Shown piece after piece: positions 18,605-27,406 of a DNA stretch of 64,000 nucleotides. How positions within the stretch are numbered: the stretch's first letter is position 1; each line of letters starts with the position of its first letter. The position numbers were made by a program, and so were the translations under genes. The stretch comes from Alishewanella longhuensis. GTDB lineage: Bacteria > Pseudomonadota > Gammaproteobacteria > Enterobacterales > Alteromonadaceae. The notes under the pieces are model-generated. The model ran no database searches and was not told the origin of the DNA. It saw nothing but the letters and a program-made list of their open reading frames with translations. The stretch is from assembly GCF_014653435.1 (NCBI RefSeq), contig NZ_BNAO01000001.1, positions 310,001 to 374,000 on the forward strand, given 5' to 3'.

Positions 18605-20026
18605 CTAATTCTGCCGCTGCTCAGCGCTGTGCCATAAATTCTGATTTTCGGCCAGACTGAAAAAATTATCAGGTTGCCAGCAGTGTGGCAGTAATTTTCG
18701 GGCATATTGCGCATCACCATCTTGGTACAACACGTTTAACAGCTCGCGCAAGCGCTTTTCAGGCAAGGTTTTTAACCGGTCACGTGCTGGTTTAAAGTAT
18801 AAATTTAGTTCAGTGCTTAAGTGAATATTATAGCCAGTATTACGATAATGCTGATTCCGACTTACCACTCGGCAGCCCGGTTGTTCAGGCTTCTCCGGGT
18901 ATAGGCTATTGACTATGGCGAACTCGTATCTTAGTTGCGGTTTCCCATCATCGCCCAGCGGGGTATAAACAACACCATAGCCCTGAGGAAACAACCCCAG
19001 TATCCTAAAAATCCGGTCGACTAACCGACCATCATACTCAGTACGCCTTACCGCCTCTCTAAGCAGTAACGGGGCTTTGGGTAAGGCGTCATAGTTATAA
19101 CGACTCCGCCCTGGCAATATCACAGAAGTATAGGCTTGAGGCACCTTAAATAAACTGCCAATTAGAGTATTTGCTGGCGCTGTGATAAAGCGATTTAGCA
19201 ACGCGACCAGTTGCTGCTGTTGTTGTTGGTGTTGCGCGCGCTGTTCGCGATGATTGCCACGATACGGGAGATCCCCCAAACCGAACCGCAAAAAGTCAAT
19301 ACACCCCTGCTGACTAAAAGCTAAATACTGCTCTCGCTCCGCTGCACTCAAGGCCCGCTCTGTTTGATTGGCACTATCTTGTTTGGCTAAGATGCTCTGA
19401 GCGTTTAGGTTTAGCTGCCCTATATGCTGAATAATACATGCCATAACAAGAGGCAGCTGTAATTGTTGGCGATAAGGGCAATTTTCTGGTTCATTAAAGT
19501 TACGCTGCTGGTGCCACAACCGCCATTGCGGTTCTTTAATAATATTGTGCTGTAGCAAGTCATCTAATAATCGCAGTGTTAATAAGGCGCGGTAGCAGGG
19601 TTTGTACGCATATTCTAACAACGCCGTTTTCCGTTTTTTACCCAGGGCAGTGATCAATAAACTACCAAACAAGCGCGCACTAAGAGTCAAGGTTTCAGAC
19701 GGCTGAAGGCCTTCGCTAAGTTGCAGCAAATTTTCTGCCAGTTGGCGTAAAGCCGTCCAGCGTTCCACTCGATGTTTTTCATCTTCGTACTGTAAATCGG
19801 TAAAGGTCTTACGTGCTTTTTGCAGTAATTCTGCTTTGGCGTGCTCATGTTGAGCTTTTTGCCAGCTCTGTTCAGCCAGATCGAGCGCTTGTTGCTGTTG
19901 CTGCTGCTGGTTAAAGAACTCCTGCGCCATAGCGTAATAGCAGACATGGTGTGGATGGTAAAAATGTGCCAGCAATTGCTCAAGATTACGCACAAAAACG
20001 GCCTGTTTGCCAAAAGCAAGGTTCAA
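18605..20026 (-). CDS. Uncharacterised Gln-rich protein between the two receptor operons
   Basis: A 473-residue cytoplasmic-looking protein with no signal peptide or membrane segment; I do not recognise a named family. The start codon is TTG at 20026, with GGAG seven bases before it; an ATG at codon 33 is the alternative. Residues about 40-80 contain QQQQQQQ followed by a predicted coiled coil. MACIIQHIGQLNLNAQ resembles a degraded HD-GYP HDIGKL motif with the metal-binding His-Asp replaced by Gln-His, a weak inference. A second region (about 300-460) has YGVVYTPLGDDGKPQLRYEFAIVNSLYPE. It runs opposite to both receptor operons, and its 5' end is 140 bp from the operator at 20166, so it may share that control region. 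Confidence 0.7.
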   Translation of the reverse strand: MNLAFGKQAVFVRNLEQLLAHFYHPHHVCYYAMAQEFFNQQQQQQQALDLAEQSWQKAQHEHAKAELLQKARKTFTDLQYEDEKHRVERWTALRQLAENLLQLSEGLQPSETLTLSARLFGSLLITALGKKRKTALLEYAYKPCYRALLTLRLLDDLLQHNIIKEPQWRLWHQQRNFNEPENCPYRQQLQLPLVMACIIQHIGQLNLNAQSILAKQDSANQTERALSAAEREQYLAFSQQGCIDFLRFGLGDLPYRGNHREQRAQHQQQQQQLVALLNRFITAPANTLIGSLFKVPQAYTSVILPGRSRYNYDALPKAPLLLREAVRRTEYDGRLVDRIFRILGLFPQGYGVVYTPLGDDGKPQLRYEFAIVNSLYPEKPEQPGCRVVSRNQHYRNTGYNIHLSTELNLYFKPARDRLKTLPEKRLRELLNVLYQDGDAQYARKLLPHCWQPDNFFSLAENQNLWHSAEQRQN

Positions 20027-20165
20027 GAAAAAGCTCCACGACGACTTAATTCAACAAGAACACAAAATAGCATTCCCGAAGAGCGCTGCAAAGCCGCTTA
20101 TACGCAAAATATTGTTTGCACCAAAAAGACGCTGCCTGATGAGTCTTTGCACCATCAATAGGCTT

Positions 20166-20181
20166 GTGAATACGTATTCAT
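20166..20181. promoter_or_regulatory. Operator-like palindrome TGAATACGTATTCA (second receptor)
   Basis: A perfect 14-bp palindrome at 20167-20180, about 115 bp before the receptor start. Its core is identical to the copy at 13999. TTTGCACCA words lie just upstream, as before the first receptor. Confidence 0.75.
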
Positions 20182-20294
20182 ATTGCGAAAAAAACCATTC
20201 CGGTTAATAACTAAACAGATAACAAATAATTTGCACCTTTTAGCGCAGGCTAGCTGGCGTAAGCACAATAAACACAAAGACGGGGAAAAAAGGT

Positions 20295-23138
20295 ATGACT
20301 ATGTTTAGGCTTAGTCTGCTGTCGTTAGCTATGCTAGCGGCAGGCACCAGCTCGCAGGGGTTGGCGCAACAACAACAAAACGAACCCACCACCGAAGAGC
20401 AGGTCGAGGTAATACAGGTTCGGGGCTTTGCTCAAAGCTTATTTCGTTCACTGGACTCCAAGCGTTTTGGCGATGTGGTATCGGAAACTATTTCAGCAGA
20501 TGATTTGGGAGCCTTACCTGATGTTTCGATCGCCGATGCCTTAACACGACTTCCTGGTATTTCGGCAGTTCGCACCGGAGGTCAGGCTGCCGAGATCAAT
20601 ATTCGCGGTATGTCGGGTGGCTTCGTTTTTTCTACGCTAAACGGCCGCGAGCAGGTATCAACCAGCGGCAAGCGTAATATTGAGTTTGATCAATACCCTT
20701 CTGAGTTAATTAATTCTGCTGCGGTTTACAAGTCACCCAAAGCATCTTTGATTGAGGGGGGGGTAGCCGGTACTGTAGAGCTGCAAACGGCCAGTGTATT
20801 AAGTAATCAACAGCAGCATACTTTTACCGCTAATTTACGTGGCATGTTTAACGACAGAGCCAATGAAGTGCCAGATGGTGAAGAGATGGGGCATCGTTTT
20901 AGTTTGTCTTATCAGGGCAAATATCTGGATGACACCCTTGGCGTGGCTTTAGGTTATGCCCGTCTGTATCAGCCAAGCGTGGCAACCCAGTTTATCGGTT
21001 TTGCTTATAACGTGAGCCGAGACCTCAATAACGACAACCGGCCCGAATATATTAGCGAAGGTTTTGAAATTCAGCATTTAGGCGGTGAGGAAACCCGTAA
21101 TGGCTATCTAGGTTCGCTGGAGTGGCAACCGCATGACGCCTTTAGCCTAAAAGGTGATGTGTTTATCTCTAAGTTTGATAAAGAGGCCTTTGCCCGCGGT
21201 TTCCGCGTTAAGTTCGAAGGGGCTACCGCCAACATTTCAAATCCTATTTATAACGGCTCATCAGTGATTGGCGGCAATATAGGCAAAGCTCGCAACGGCT
21301 TTACCCGGGTAGAAGTGGTCAATGATGACAACCGCGACTACGATGAAGTGCATAGTTATGGCGTAAAAGCGGACTGGGATATCAACGATAGGGTTAATCT
21401 GGTATTTGATGTCTCGCATTCGCGCGCCAGCAGTGATTTCCGTAATGGTCTATTGTGGGCTCTTGTAGCAGAGGATGCGACGGTTGCAAACCCGGTGTTA
21501 GATCCTAATGTTTCAATCAACTATTTGTTAAATGGTATGAATTTACCGGCTGTTGGTTTAAGTCAGGCCGCGGCATTTTCGGATGTAAACCGTTTAATGG
21601 TGAGCAAATATGGTATCTATCCGTTTGTAAATTCAGATGAAGTTAATGCAGCAAGGCTTGATCTGAGCTTTGACTTAGAACTGCCGTTGTTACGCTCTTT
21701 AGAAATGGGTGTGCGTTATTCAGCGCGCCGTTATTCGAACGATCGCTCAGTGTTTGAATATGGTAGTGACGGTGCTTTCTTAAGCTCACAGCCACCATTA
21801 CGTTTAACGAATGACATGACCAAAGTGGTCAATTTTAAAGGTGATTTTGCCGCTTACCCGAGTTATTTAGCGGTAGATCTGGATAAAGCCCTGGCTGCCT
21901 GGTTTCCACAAGGTGTGCCACAGCCTGTGCAATCCTGGGGAGCGGGTAACCCCGATGTTATCAATGGTGACCCCAACTCTAACGTCAATACTCCCTGGTC
22001 GGTGTTAGAAAGTGGCCGTGTTTATGAAGATGTACTGGCAAGTTACGTGATGGTAAATCTGGATACCGAGCTGTTTGGGTTGCCGTTAACGGGCAACTTA
22101 GGTGTGCGACGGGTAACTACCGATCAAAGCGCCACCAACTTGTCAGATGTCGGTGGCGATCCTTTGCGCGGCGCGCAAAATATTGCTGACCAGGCCGGCT
22201 TAATTAATACCCGTTATGCGTTTGATATAGTGGGTGATAAGTACACTAAACATTTGCCTAGCCTGAATTTGAATTTAGCTTTGACAGAGGAATGGCAACT
22301 GCGTTTTGCCTCTGCCAAAGTCATGTCACGGGCTCCGATTAATCGGTTAGCCTCTGTCACATCTTTTAATATTAGCGATACCGGTGAGATAACAGGCAAT
22401 AGTTCCAATAGTCCTTTCTTACGTCCATTTGAAGCCAATCAGTACGATGTTTCGCTTGAATATTATTTTGGAACGGGCGCAGTAGCGTTAGCACTGTTTT
22501 ATAAAGATATTCAATCCTTTATTCAGGACGATGTGTTACCTGAGTTTGATTTTAAAGGCGCAGGTTTCCCGGTGCCTGATTTTATTATTCCTGATATTGA
22601 GTCTGGGGTGCCAGTAGCTACCCGCAATGGCTCGTTATTTACTGCGGTCAATAACAGTAATGGGGGTTATATCCGGGGGGCTGAGATCGCCTGGACTCAG
22701 GTATTTAAAGAATTACCTGGCGCTCTGTCAGGCTTGGGAGCGCAGCTCAGCTACTCCTATACCGAAAGCGAAGTATCGTTAATTAATAGTTTAGGTGGCG
22801 AGCCTTTTGAAACCAGTTTTGAAGGTCTATCCAAGAACGTGATTAATGCTACGGTTTTTTGGGAGTATGAGGGGATAGATACCCGCATAAACGCCCGCTA
22901 TCGTTCGCCTTTTGTGTCTAGCCAGGTCGGGATTAATGAGCAAATTACCAACTTTGATAGCGAGTTAGTGTTGGATTTCCAATTTGGTTATCAGTTTAAC
23001 GACAACCTTAAAATGTTGTTTCAGGTTAATAACCTAACGGATGAACCCACTAAGAGTTACTTTGGCCAACAAGCCATGACGGGCACGCTGCAATACTTTG
23101 GGCGTCAGTATTTCTTAGGTGCAGTGTATTCATTCTAA
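20295..23138 (+). CDS. TonB-dependent receptor, probable maltodextrin transporter 2
   Basis: A 947-residue outer-membrane receptor, paralogous to the one at 14134. It has a similar signal peptide (MFRLSLLSL...), the TonB-box-like VEVIQVRGF, a plug with DLGALPDVSIADALTRLPGI, INIRGMSGG and GGVAGTVELQT, and a barrel ending in FLGAVYSF. ATGs at 20295 and 20301 are both possible; AGG at 20291 is seven bases before 20301, GGGG at 20282 serves 20295. It precedes the pullulanase gene by 82 bp with no clear terminator, so the pair is probably one operon. Import of branched dextrins is inferred from this coupling. Confidence 0.9.
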   Translation: MTMFRLSLLSLAMLAAGTSSQGLAQQQQNEPTTEEQVEVIQVRGFAQSLFRSLDSKRFGDVVSETISADDLGALPDVSIADALTRLPGISAVRTGGQAAEINIRGMSGGFVFSTLNGREQVSTSGKRNIEFDQYPSELINSAAVYKSPKASLIEGGVAGTVELQTASVLSNQQQHTFTANLRGMFNDRANEVPDGEEMGHRFSLSYQGKYLDDTLGVALGYARLYQPSVATQFIGFAYNVSRDLNNDNRPEYISEGFEIQHLGGEETRNGYLGSLEWQPHDAFSLKGDVFISKFDKEAFARGFRVKFEGATANISNPIYNGSSVIGGNIGKARNGFTRVEVVNDDNRDYDEVHSYGVKADWDINDRVNLVFDVSHSRASSDFRNGLLWALVAEDATVANPVLDPNVSINYLLNGMNLPAVGLSQAAAFSDVNRLMVSKYGIYPFVNSDEVNAARLDLSFDLELPLLRSLEMGVRYSARRYSNDRSVFEYGSDGAFLSSQPPLRLTNDMTKVVNFKGDFAAYPSYLAVDLDKALAAWFPQGVPQPVQSWGAGNPDVINGDPNSNVNTPWSVLESGRVYEDVLASYVMVNLDTELFGLPLTGNLGVRRVTTDQSATNLSDVGGDPLRGAQNIADQAGLINTRYAFDIVGDKYTKHLPSLNLNLALTEEWQLRFASAKVMSRAPINRLASVTSFNISDTGEITGNSSNSPFLRPFEANQYDVSLEYYFGTGAVALALFYKDIQSFIQDDVLPEFDFKGAGFPVPDFIIPDIESGVPVATRNGSLFTAVNNSNGGYIRGAEIAWTQVFKELPGALSGLGAQLSYSYTESEVSLINSLGGEPFETSFEGLSKNVINATVFWEYEGIDTRINARYRSPFVSSQVGINEQITNFDSELVLDFQFGYQFNDNLKMLFQVNNLTDEPTKSYFGQQAMTGTLQYFGRQYFLGAVYSF

Positions 23139-23220
23139 CTGAACTCATTAAGACCCGGGCTGACTTGTTTTTGTAAGTTGGCTCCAGGTCAGACAAGCAT
23201 AATTTTGGAGTAAGCACATA

Positions 23221-26200
23221 ATGTTAAATCTGCTTAAAATGCTCAAACTGAGCGGGCTTGCCTTAGCGGCGAGCTTATTATACGGATGTGGTGGTGGTGA
23301 CTCTACCAGTCCAGGTACCTCGTTACTCACTTGTACCCTGCCGCAAATTCCTAATCCGACCAATTCGGCCTGTATTGATCCACCACCGTTTTCCTGCCCA
23401 ACCGGGCAGTTCCCTAATGCCACTAATGATGGTTGTCAGGTGGGCAAGGATCCTGACGCGCCGGCACCTGTTGTTGTTGCTGGTGTCGATCAGGCGGTGC
23501 TGTTTTATAAAAGACCGCAGGATGGCGCCTATGAAGGTTATCGTTTACATACCTGGAATAATGAAACTTGTGATGCGTATTTACCCTCATCAGTAGCCCC
23601 GTCTTGGGACAATGGCCTGCAGTTCAATGGTATTGATCCAAACTATGGCGCTTACTGGATTTTAAACTTAAAGCCCGGCTACGCGGGCACCGAAGGCGCC
23701 TGTGGTAACTTTATTATCCATATCGGCACCGACGATGCAGGTAAAGATCCTGGCCCGGATATGCAAATGCCGTTATCACAAGACGATCCAGACTTTGCTC
23801 GCATGAATTGGGTATTCTCAGGTATCACCAGCATTTATGAATTTCCGATTGTTTCTTTAGGCGTCAGCATTCAAGGCGCTTCTGCGCACTGGTTAGATAC
23901 CAATACCTTTGTTTGGAATACGCCGGTTGCCGATACCGCTCCTGTCGTTAAGTTATTTTATTCAGCCAGTGCCGGTTTGACGGTAAATAATAACGATCAA
24001 ATAGAAGGTGGTAGCAGTATTGAGTTAACGCCTGTTGAGTTAGACGAGCAACAGCGGGCGTTGGTGCCACATTTAAGTAATGCTGCGGCTTTTAGTGCTG
24101 ATTTTACAGCAGGTGATGCTAAGGCCATGGCGAAGAACCAATTAGCCCTTGCTGCCTATAACAGTGATAACGAGTTGATTAGTGCTTCTTATGTGCAAGT
24201 AGCGAAGGTGCTAGATGATCTTTATGCCAAGGGTGATAACAGCGCCCTGGCTGAAACTTTAGGCATCAGTTATGAGGGCAGCAACATTAAGGTTGCTGTA
24301 TGGGCACCAACGGCCCGCAGTATGCAGCTGAAGGTTTATAATGCCAGCAAAGCCTTAACCAATACCCATGCGATGACGCTAAATGCTGAAACGGGCGTTT
24401 GGCACTACACCGGTGCGCGCAGCGCCTTAGATCGGCAGTTCTACCGTTTTGCCGCAGAGGTCTATCATCCGTTAACCCGTAAAGTAGAAATGACCGAAGC
24501 AACCGATCCCTACTCGGTAAATGTGTCTACTAATGGCCGCTATAGCCAGTTTGTCGATTTAGCCGACGAGGATACCAAGCCTGCCGGTTGGGATGCTCGG
24601 GTGGTGCCGGTGGTGGCCAACCCAACAGATATCGTGATCTATGAAGGTCATGTGCGTGATTTCAGTATTCGCGATCAAAGCACGCCGGCGCAGCATCGTG
24701 GTAAGTATCTGGCCTTTGCGGAAGCGGATACGGCGCCGGTGCGCCATTTAAGAAAGCTTGCTGAAAATGGTCTGACCCATTTCCACGTACTGCCATTAAA
24801 TGATCAGGCCAACATTAATGAAGATGCCAGCCGCCGTATTAACTTAACCGATACCATTGGCCGCTTATGCCAATTAAACGCGCAAGCGCCGGTTTGTGGC
24901 ATTGAAAACGCTAATGCTACTATCGAATCGGTACTGAAAAGCTACCTGCCGTATGAATCAAAAGCCCAGGCGTTGGTGCAAGCTATGCGCAGCATCGATG
25001 GTTTTAACTGGGGTTACGATCCGCACCACTTTATTGCGGTAGAAGGCAGTTATGCTTCTAACCCGGAAGGTATTGCCCGGGTTAAAGAAGTTAGAGCGAT
25101 GATCAAAGCCCTAAATGATATGGGGCTGCGGGTGGCACTGGACGTGGTTTATAACCATACCAGTAGCTCTGGCTTATTCGACAACTCGGTGTTTGATAAA
25201 CTGGTACCGGGTTATTACCATCGCTACAGCGAGACTACGGGTAATATCGAGCGCTCTACCTGCTGCGAAAATACCGCAACGGAACATAAGATGTTTGATA
25301 AATTTATCAAAGATTCTTTAGTGATTCTGGCGCGGGACTTTGGCTTTAATGATTTCCGCTTTGATATTATGGGGCATCATCCAAAAGAAGGTATTTTAGC
25401 GGCCCGCGAAGCGGTGCAGGCGATTGATCCTAATACTTACTTTTACGGTGAAGGCTGGAACTTTGGCGAAGTAGCCAACAACCGTCTATTTACCCAAGCC
25501 AAACAACAAGATATGGCCGGTACTGGTATTGGTACCTTTAACGATCGTATTCGCGAAGGGGTGCGCAGCGCTGCCTTGTTTAGCGGTGTCAATAACGATG
25601 GTAACCTGGCACAGCAAGACATCGTCCGTATCAGTTTAGCGGGAACCTTAAAAGACTTCGTCTTTAAAAATTACCGCGATATTACCGGTCCTGCGGTAAG
25701 TGCTAACTGGAATGGTCAAGCGGCTGGTTATGCGGAAACCCCGGCGGACATTATCAACTATGTGTCTAAGCATGATAACGAAACATTGTGGGACAACCTA
25801 CAAGCTAAATTGCCGGAGAGCATGACACTCGCAGAGCGGGTAAGAGCGCAAAATATCTCCATCGCCATTCCGCTAATGAGCCAGGGTATTCCATTCTTAC
25901 AGTTAGGTGGCGACTTCCTGCGTTCAAAATCAATGGATCGCGACAGCTATGATTCAGGCGATTGGTTTAACTATGTTGATTTCACCTATCAAACCAATAA
26001 CTGGGCAGTAGGCTTGCCGCTAGCAGAGAAGAATGAAGCTAACTGGGAAAGTATTGCCCGCTTATTCTTAAACCGTGAAACTAAGGCGGCTAGTCAGGAT
26101 ATTCAGTTTGCCGCTGAGGTATTTGCCGAGTTTTTAAGTATTCGTAGCAGCAGTCCATTATTTAGGTTAACCAGTGGTCAGGCGGTTATTGACCGGGTGG

Positions 26201-27207
26201 GTTTCCACAATATTGGTCGTACTCAGCAACAAGGCGTTATCGTGATGAGTATCGACGATGGCGTAGGTTTAACGGATCTTGATCCGCAGCATGATGCCAT
26301 AGTAGTGATGATTAACGGTACCAATCAGGAGCAATCGCACACAGTACCAACTGCAGCGGGCTTTGATTTACACCCCATCCAGCAGGCCTCGGTTGATTCT
26401 TTAGTGCGTAGCGCTAGTTTTAGGGCTGGCGATAATGCCGGTACCTTTACCGTACCCGCGCAAAGTATTGCGGTGTTTGTTAAACCACAAATGGGCATGC
26501 AGGGCGCTGGTTTAGCCGCCGATGCGACCCTGGGCGCACCCGATATTCCACCTTATGCGGCTACAGATGTGTTTGTACGTGGCGGCTTTAACGGTTGGGG
26601 CGAAGCCGATGCCTTTAGTTATGATGGTGCAGGTATTTACACTGCAACCATTAATATCGAAGAAGGCAGCTATGAGTTTAAAGTCGCTTCCAGCGACTGG
26701 GCTACGGTAAATATGGGTGCGGCAGCGGCAGGTAACCAAGTTGTTGTTGGCCAGCCACTGGTTATTGCTAACAGCAATGATAATCTGCGCATTGATATCG
26801 CTAAAACCTCTTCATATGTGTTTACCTTAGACGCCAATAATGCTGAGGCACCAACCTTAACGGTAACAGAGTATGTGCCTTATGGCCCAACTACGGTGTT
26901 CTTGCGCGGCGGTATGAACGGTTGGGGTGAGGCCGATGCCTTTAGTTATGTAGGTGCAAACTTATATAGCGTAGATATTAGTATTACGGCCGGTAGCTAT
27001 GAATTTAAAGTGGCTTCCAGTGATTGGGCGACGGTAAATATGGGCGCCGGGCCAGCGGGTAATACCGTAACTGCAGGTGTGCCGTTGATTATTGCGCCAA
27101 GCAATGACAATTTGCGGATGGACTTTGCTGAAACGGCGACCTACAACTTTTTGTTAGACGCCACCTTCACCGAAGAGCCAGAGCTTACGGTTACCAAGAA
27201 AGACTAA
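23221..27207 (+). CDS. Pullulanase-type GH13 lipoprotein with CBM41 and duplicated C-terminal domain
   Basis: A 1328-residue debranching enzyme that hydrolyses alpha-1,6 links. The signal peptide has lipobox LYGC (Cys23), so it is probably outer-membrane anchored. A short Cys-rich linker is followed by a CBM41/PUD domain (about 90-225, FYKRPQDGAYEGYRLHTWN), a CBM48-like domain (about 350-430) and a GH13 barrel (about 465-960). Catalytic residues are FRFD (Asp715), YGEGW (Glu744) and KHDNE (Asp852). TCCENTATEHKMF and GTGIGTFNDRIR blocks match Klebsiella PulA-type pullulanases. Two near-identical 109-residue modules finish the protein. It follows the second receptor, fitting debranching at the surface coupled to uptake. 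Confidence 0.92.
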   Translation: MLNLLKMLKLSGLALAASLLYGCGGGDSTSPGTSLLTCTLPQIPNPTNSACIDPPPFSCPTGQFPNATNDGCQVGKDPDAPAPVVVAGVDQAVLFYKRPQDGAYEGYRLHTWNNETCDAYLPSSVAPSWDNGLQFNGIDPNYGAYWILNLKPGYAGTEGACGNFIIHIGTDDAGKDPGPDMQMPLSQDDPDFARMNWVFSGITSIYEFPIVSLGVSIQGASAHWLDTNTFVWNTPVADTAPVVKLFYSASAGLTVNNNDQIEGGSSIELTPVELDEQQRALVPHLSNAAAFSADFTAGDAKAMAKNQLALAAYNSDNELISASYVQVAKVLDDLYAKGDNSALAETLGISYEGSNIKVAVWAPTARSMQLKVYNASKALTNTHAMTLNAETGVWHYTGARSALDRQFYRFAAEVYHPLTRKVEMTEATDPYSVNVSTNGRYSQFVDLADEDTKPAGWDARVVPVVANPTDIVIYEGHVRDFSIRDQSTPAQHRGKYLAFAEADTAPVRHLRKLAENGLTHFHVLPLNDQANINEDASRRINLTDTIGRLCQLNAQAPVCGIENANATIESVLKSYLPYESKAQALVQAMRSIDGFNWGYDPHHFIAVEGSYASNPEGIARVKEVRAMIKALNDMGLRVALDVVYNHTSSSGLFDNSVFDKLVPGYYHRYSETTGNIERSTCCENTATEHKMFDKFIKDSLVILARDFGFNDFRFDIMGHHPKEGILAAREAVQAIDPNTYFYGEGWNFGEVANNRLFTQAKQQDMAGTGIGTFNDRIREGVRSAALFSGVNNDGNLAQQDIVRISLAGTLKDFVFKNYRDITGPAVSANWNGQAAGYAETPADIINYVSKHDNETLWDNLQAKLPESMTLAERVRAQNISIAIPLMSQGIPFLQLGGDFLRSKSMDRDSYDSGDWFNYVDFTYQTNNWAVGLPLAEKNEANWESIARLFLNRETKAASQDIQFAAEVFAEFLSIRSSSPLFRLTSGQAVIDRVGFHNIGRTQQQGVIVMSIDDGVGLTDLDPQHDAIVVMINGTNQEQSHTVPTAAGFDLHPIQQASVDSLVRSASFRAGDNAGTFTVPAQSIAVFVKPQMGMQGAGLAADATLGAPDIPPYAATDVFVRGGFNGWGEADAFSYDGAGIYTATINIEEGSYEFKVASSDWATVNMGAAAAGNQVVVGQPLVIANSNDNLRIDIAKTSSYVFTLDANNAEAPTLTVTEYVPYGPTTVFLRGGMNGWGEADAFSYVGANLYSVDISITAGSYEFKVASSDWATVNMGAGPAGNTVTAGVPLIIAPSNDNLRMDFAETATYNFLLDATFTEEPELTVTKKD
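26551..27204 (+). repeat. Tandem in-frame duplication of a 109-residue module in the pullulanase
   Basis: Two consecutive 327-bp units (26551-26877 and 26878-27204; residues 1111-1219 and 1220-1328). Both contain NGWGEADAFSY, then GSYEFKVASSDWATVNMGA and SNDNLR. The fold looks like an E-set/CBM48- or SusE-like beta-sandwich, so starch binding is inferred. Confidence 0.85.
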
Positions 27208-27237
27208 GTAAGTCAGGCTATTAAGCCATAACGAAAA

Positions 27238-27267
27238 AAGCTGCAGTAATCCTGCAGCTTTTTTTAT
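27238..27267 (+). terminator. Rho-independent terminator after pullulanase
   Basis: A 9-bp stem AAGCTGCAG / CTGCAGCTT with loop TAATC, followed by a run of seven to nine T residues. It lies 30 bp after the stop codon. Confidence 0.9.
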
Positions 27268-27406
27268 TGCCCGTTTTCAGCACCGGCTGTCGGTATTGCA
27301 TTAAGCCGGAGCTTTGCAGCAAAGCAACACCTAAGTTTGTGCTTTAGCTGCAAACCTGGTCTCTGTTTGCGGTTGATTAGGGGGCCGCTATTAAACTGCT
27401 ATAGTG

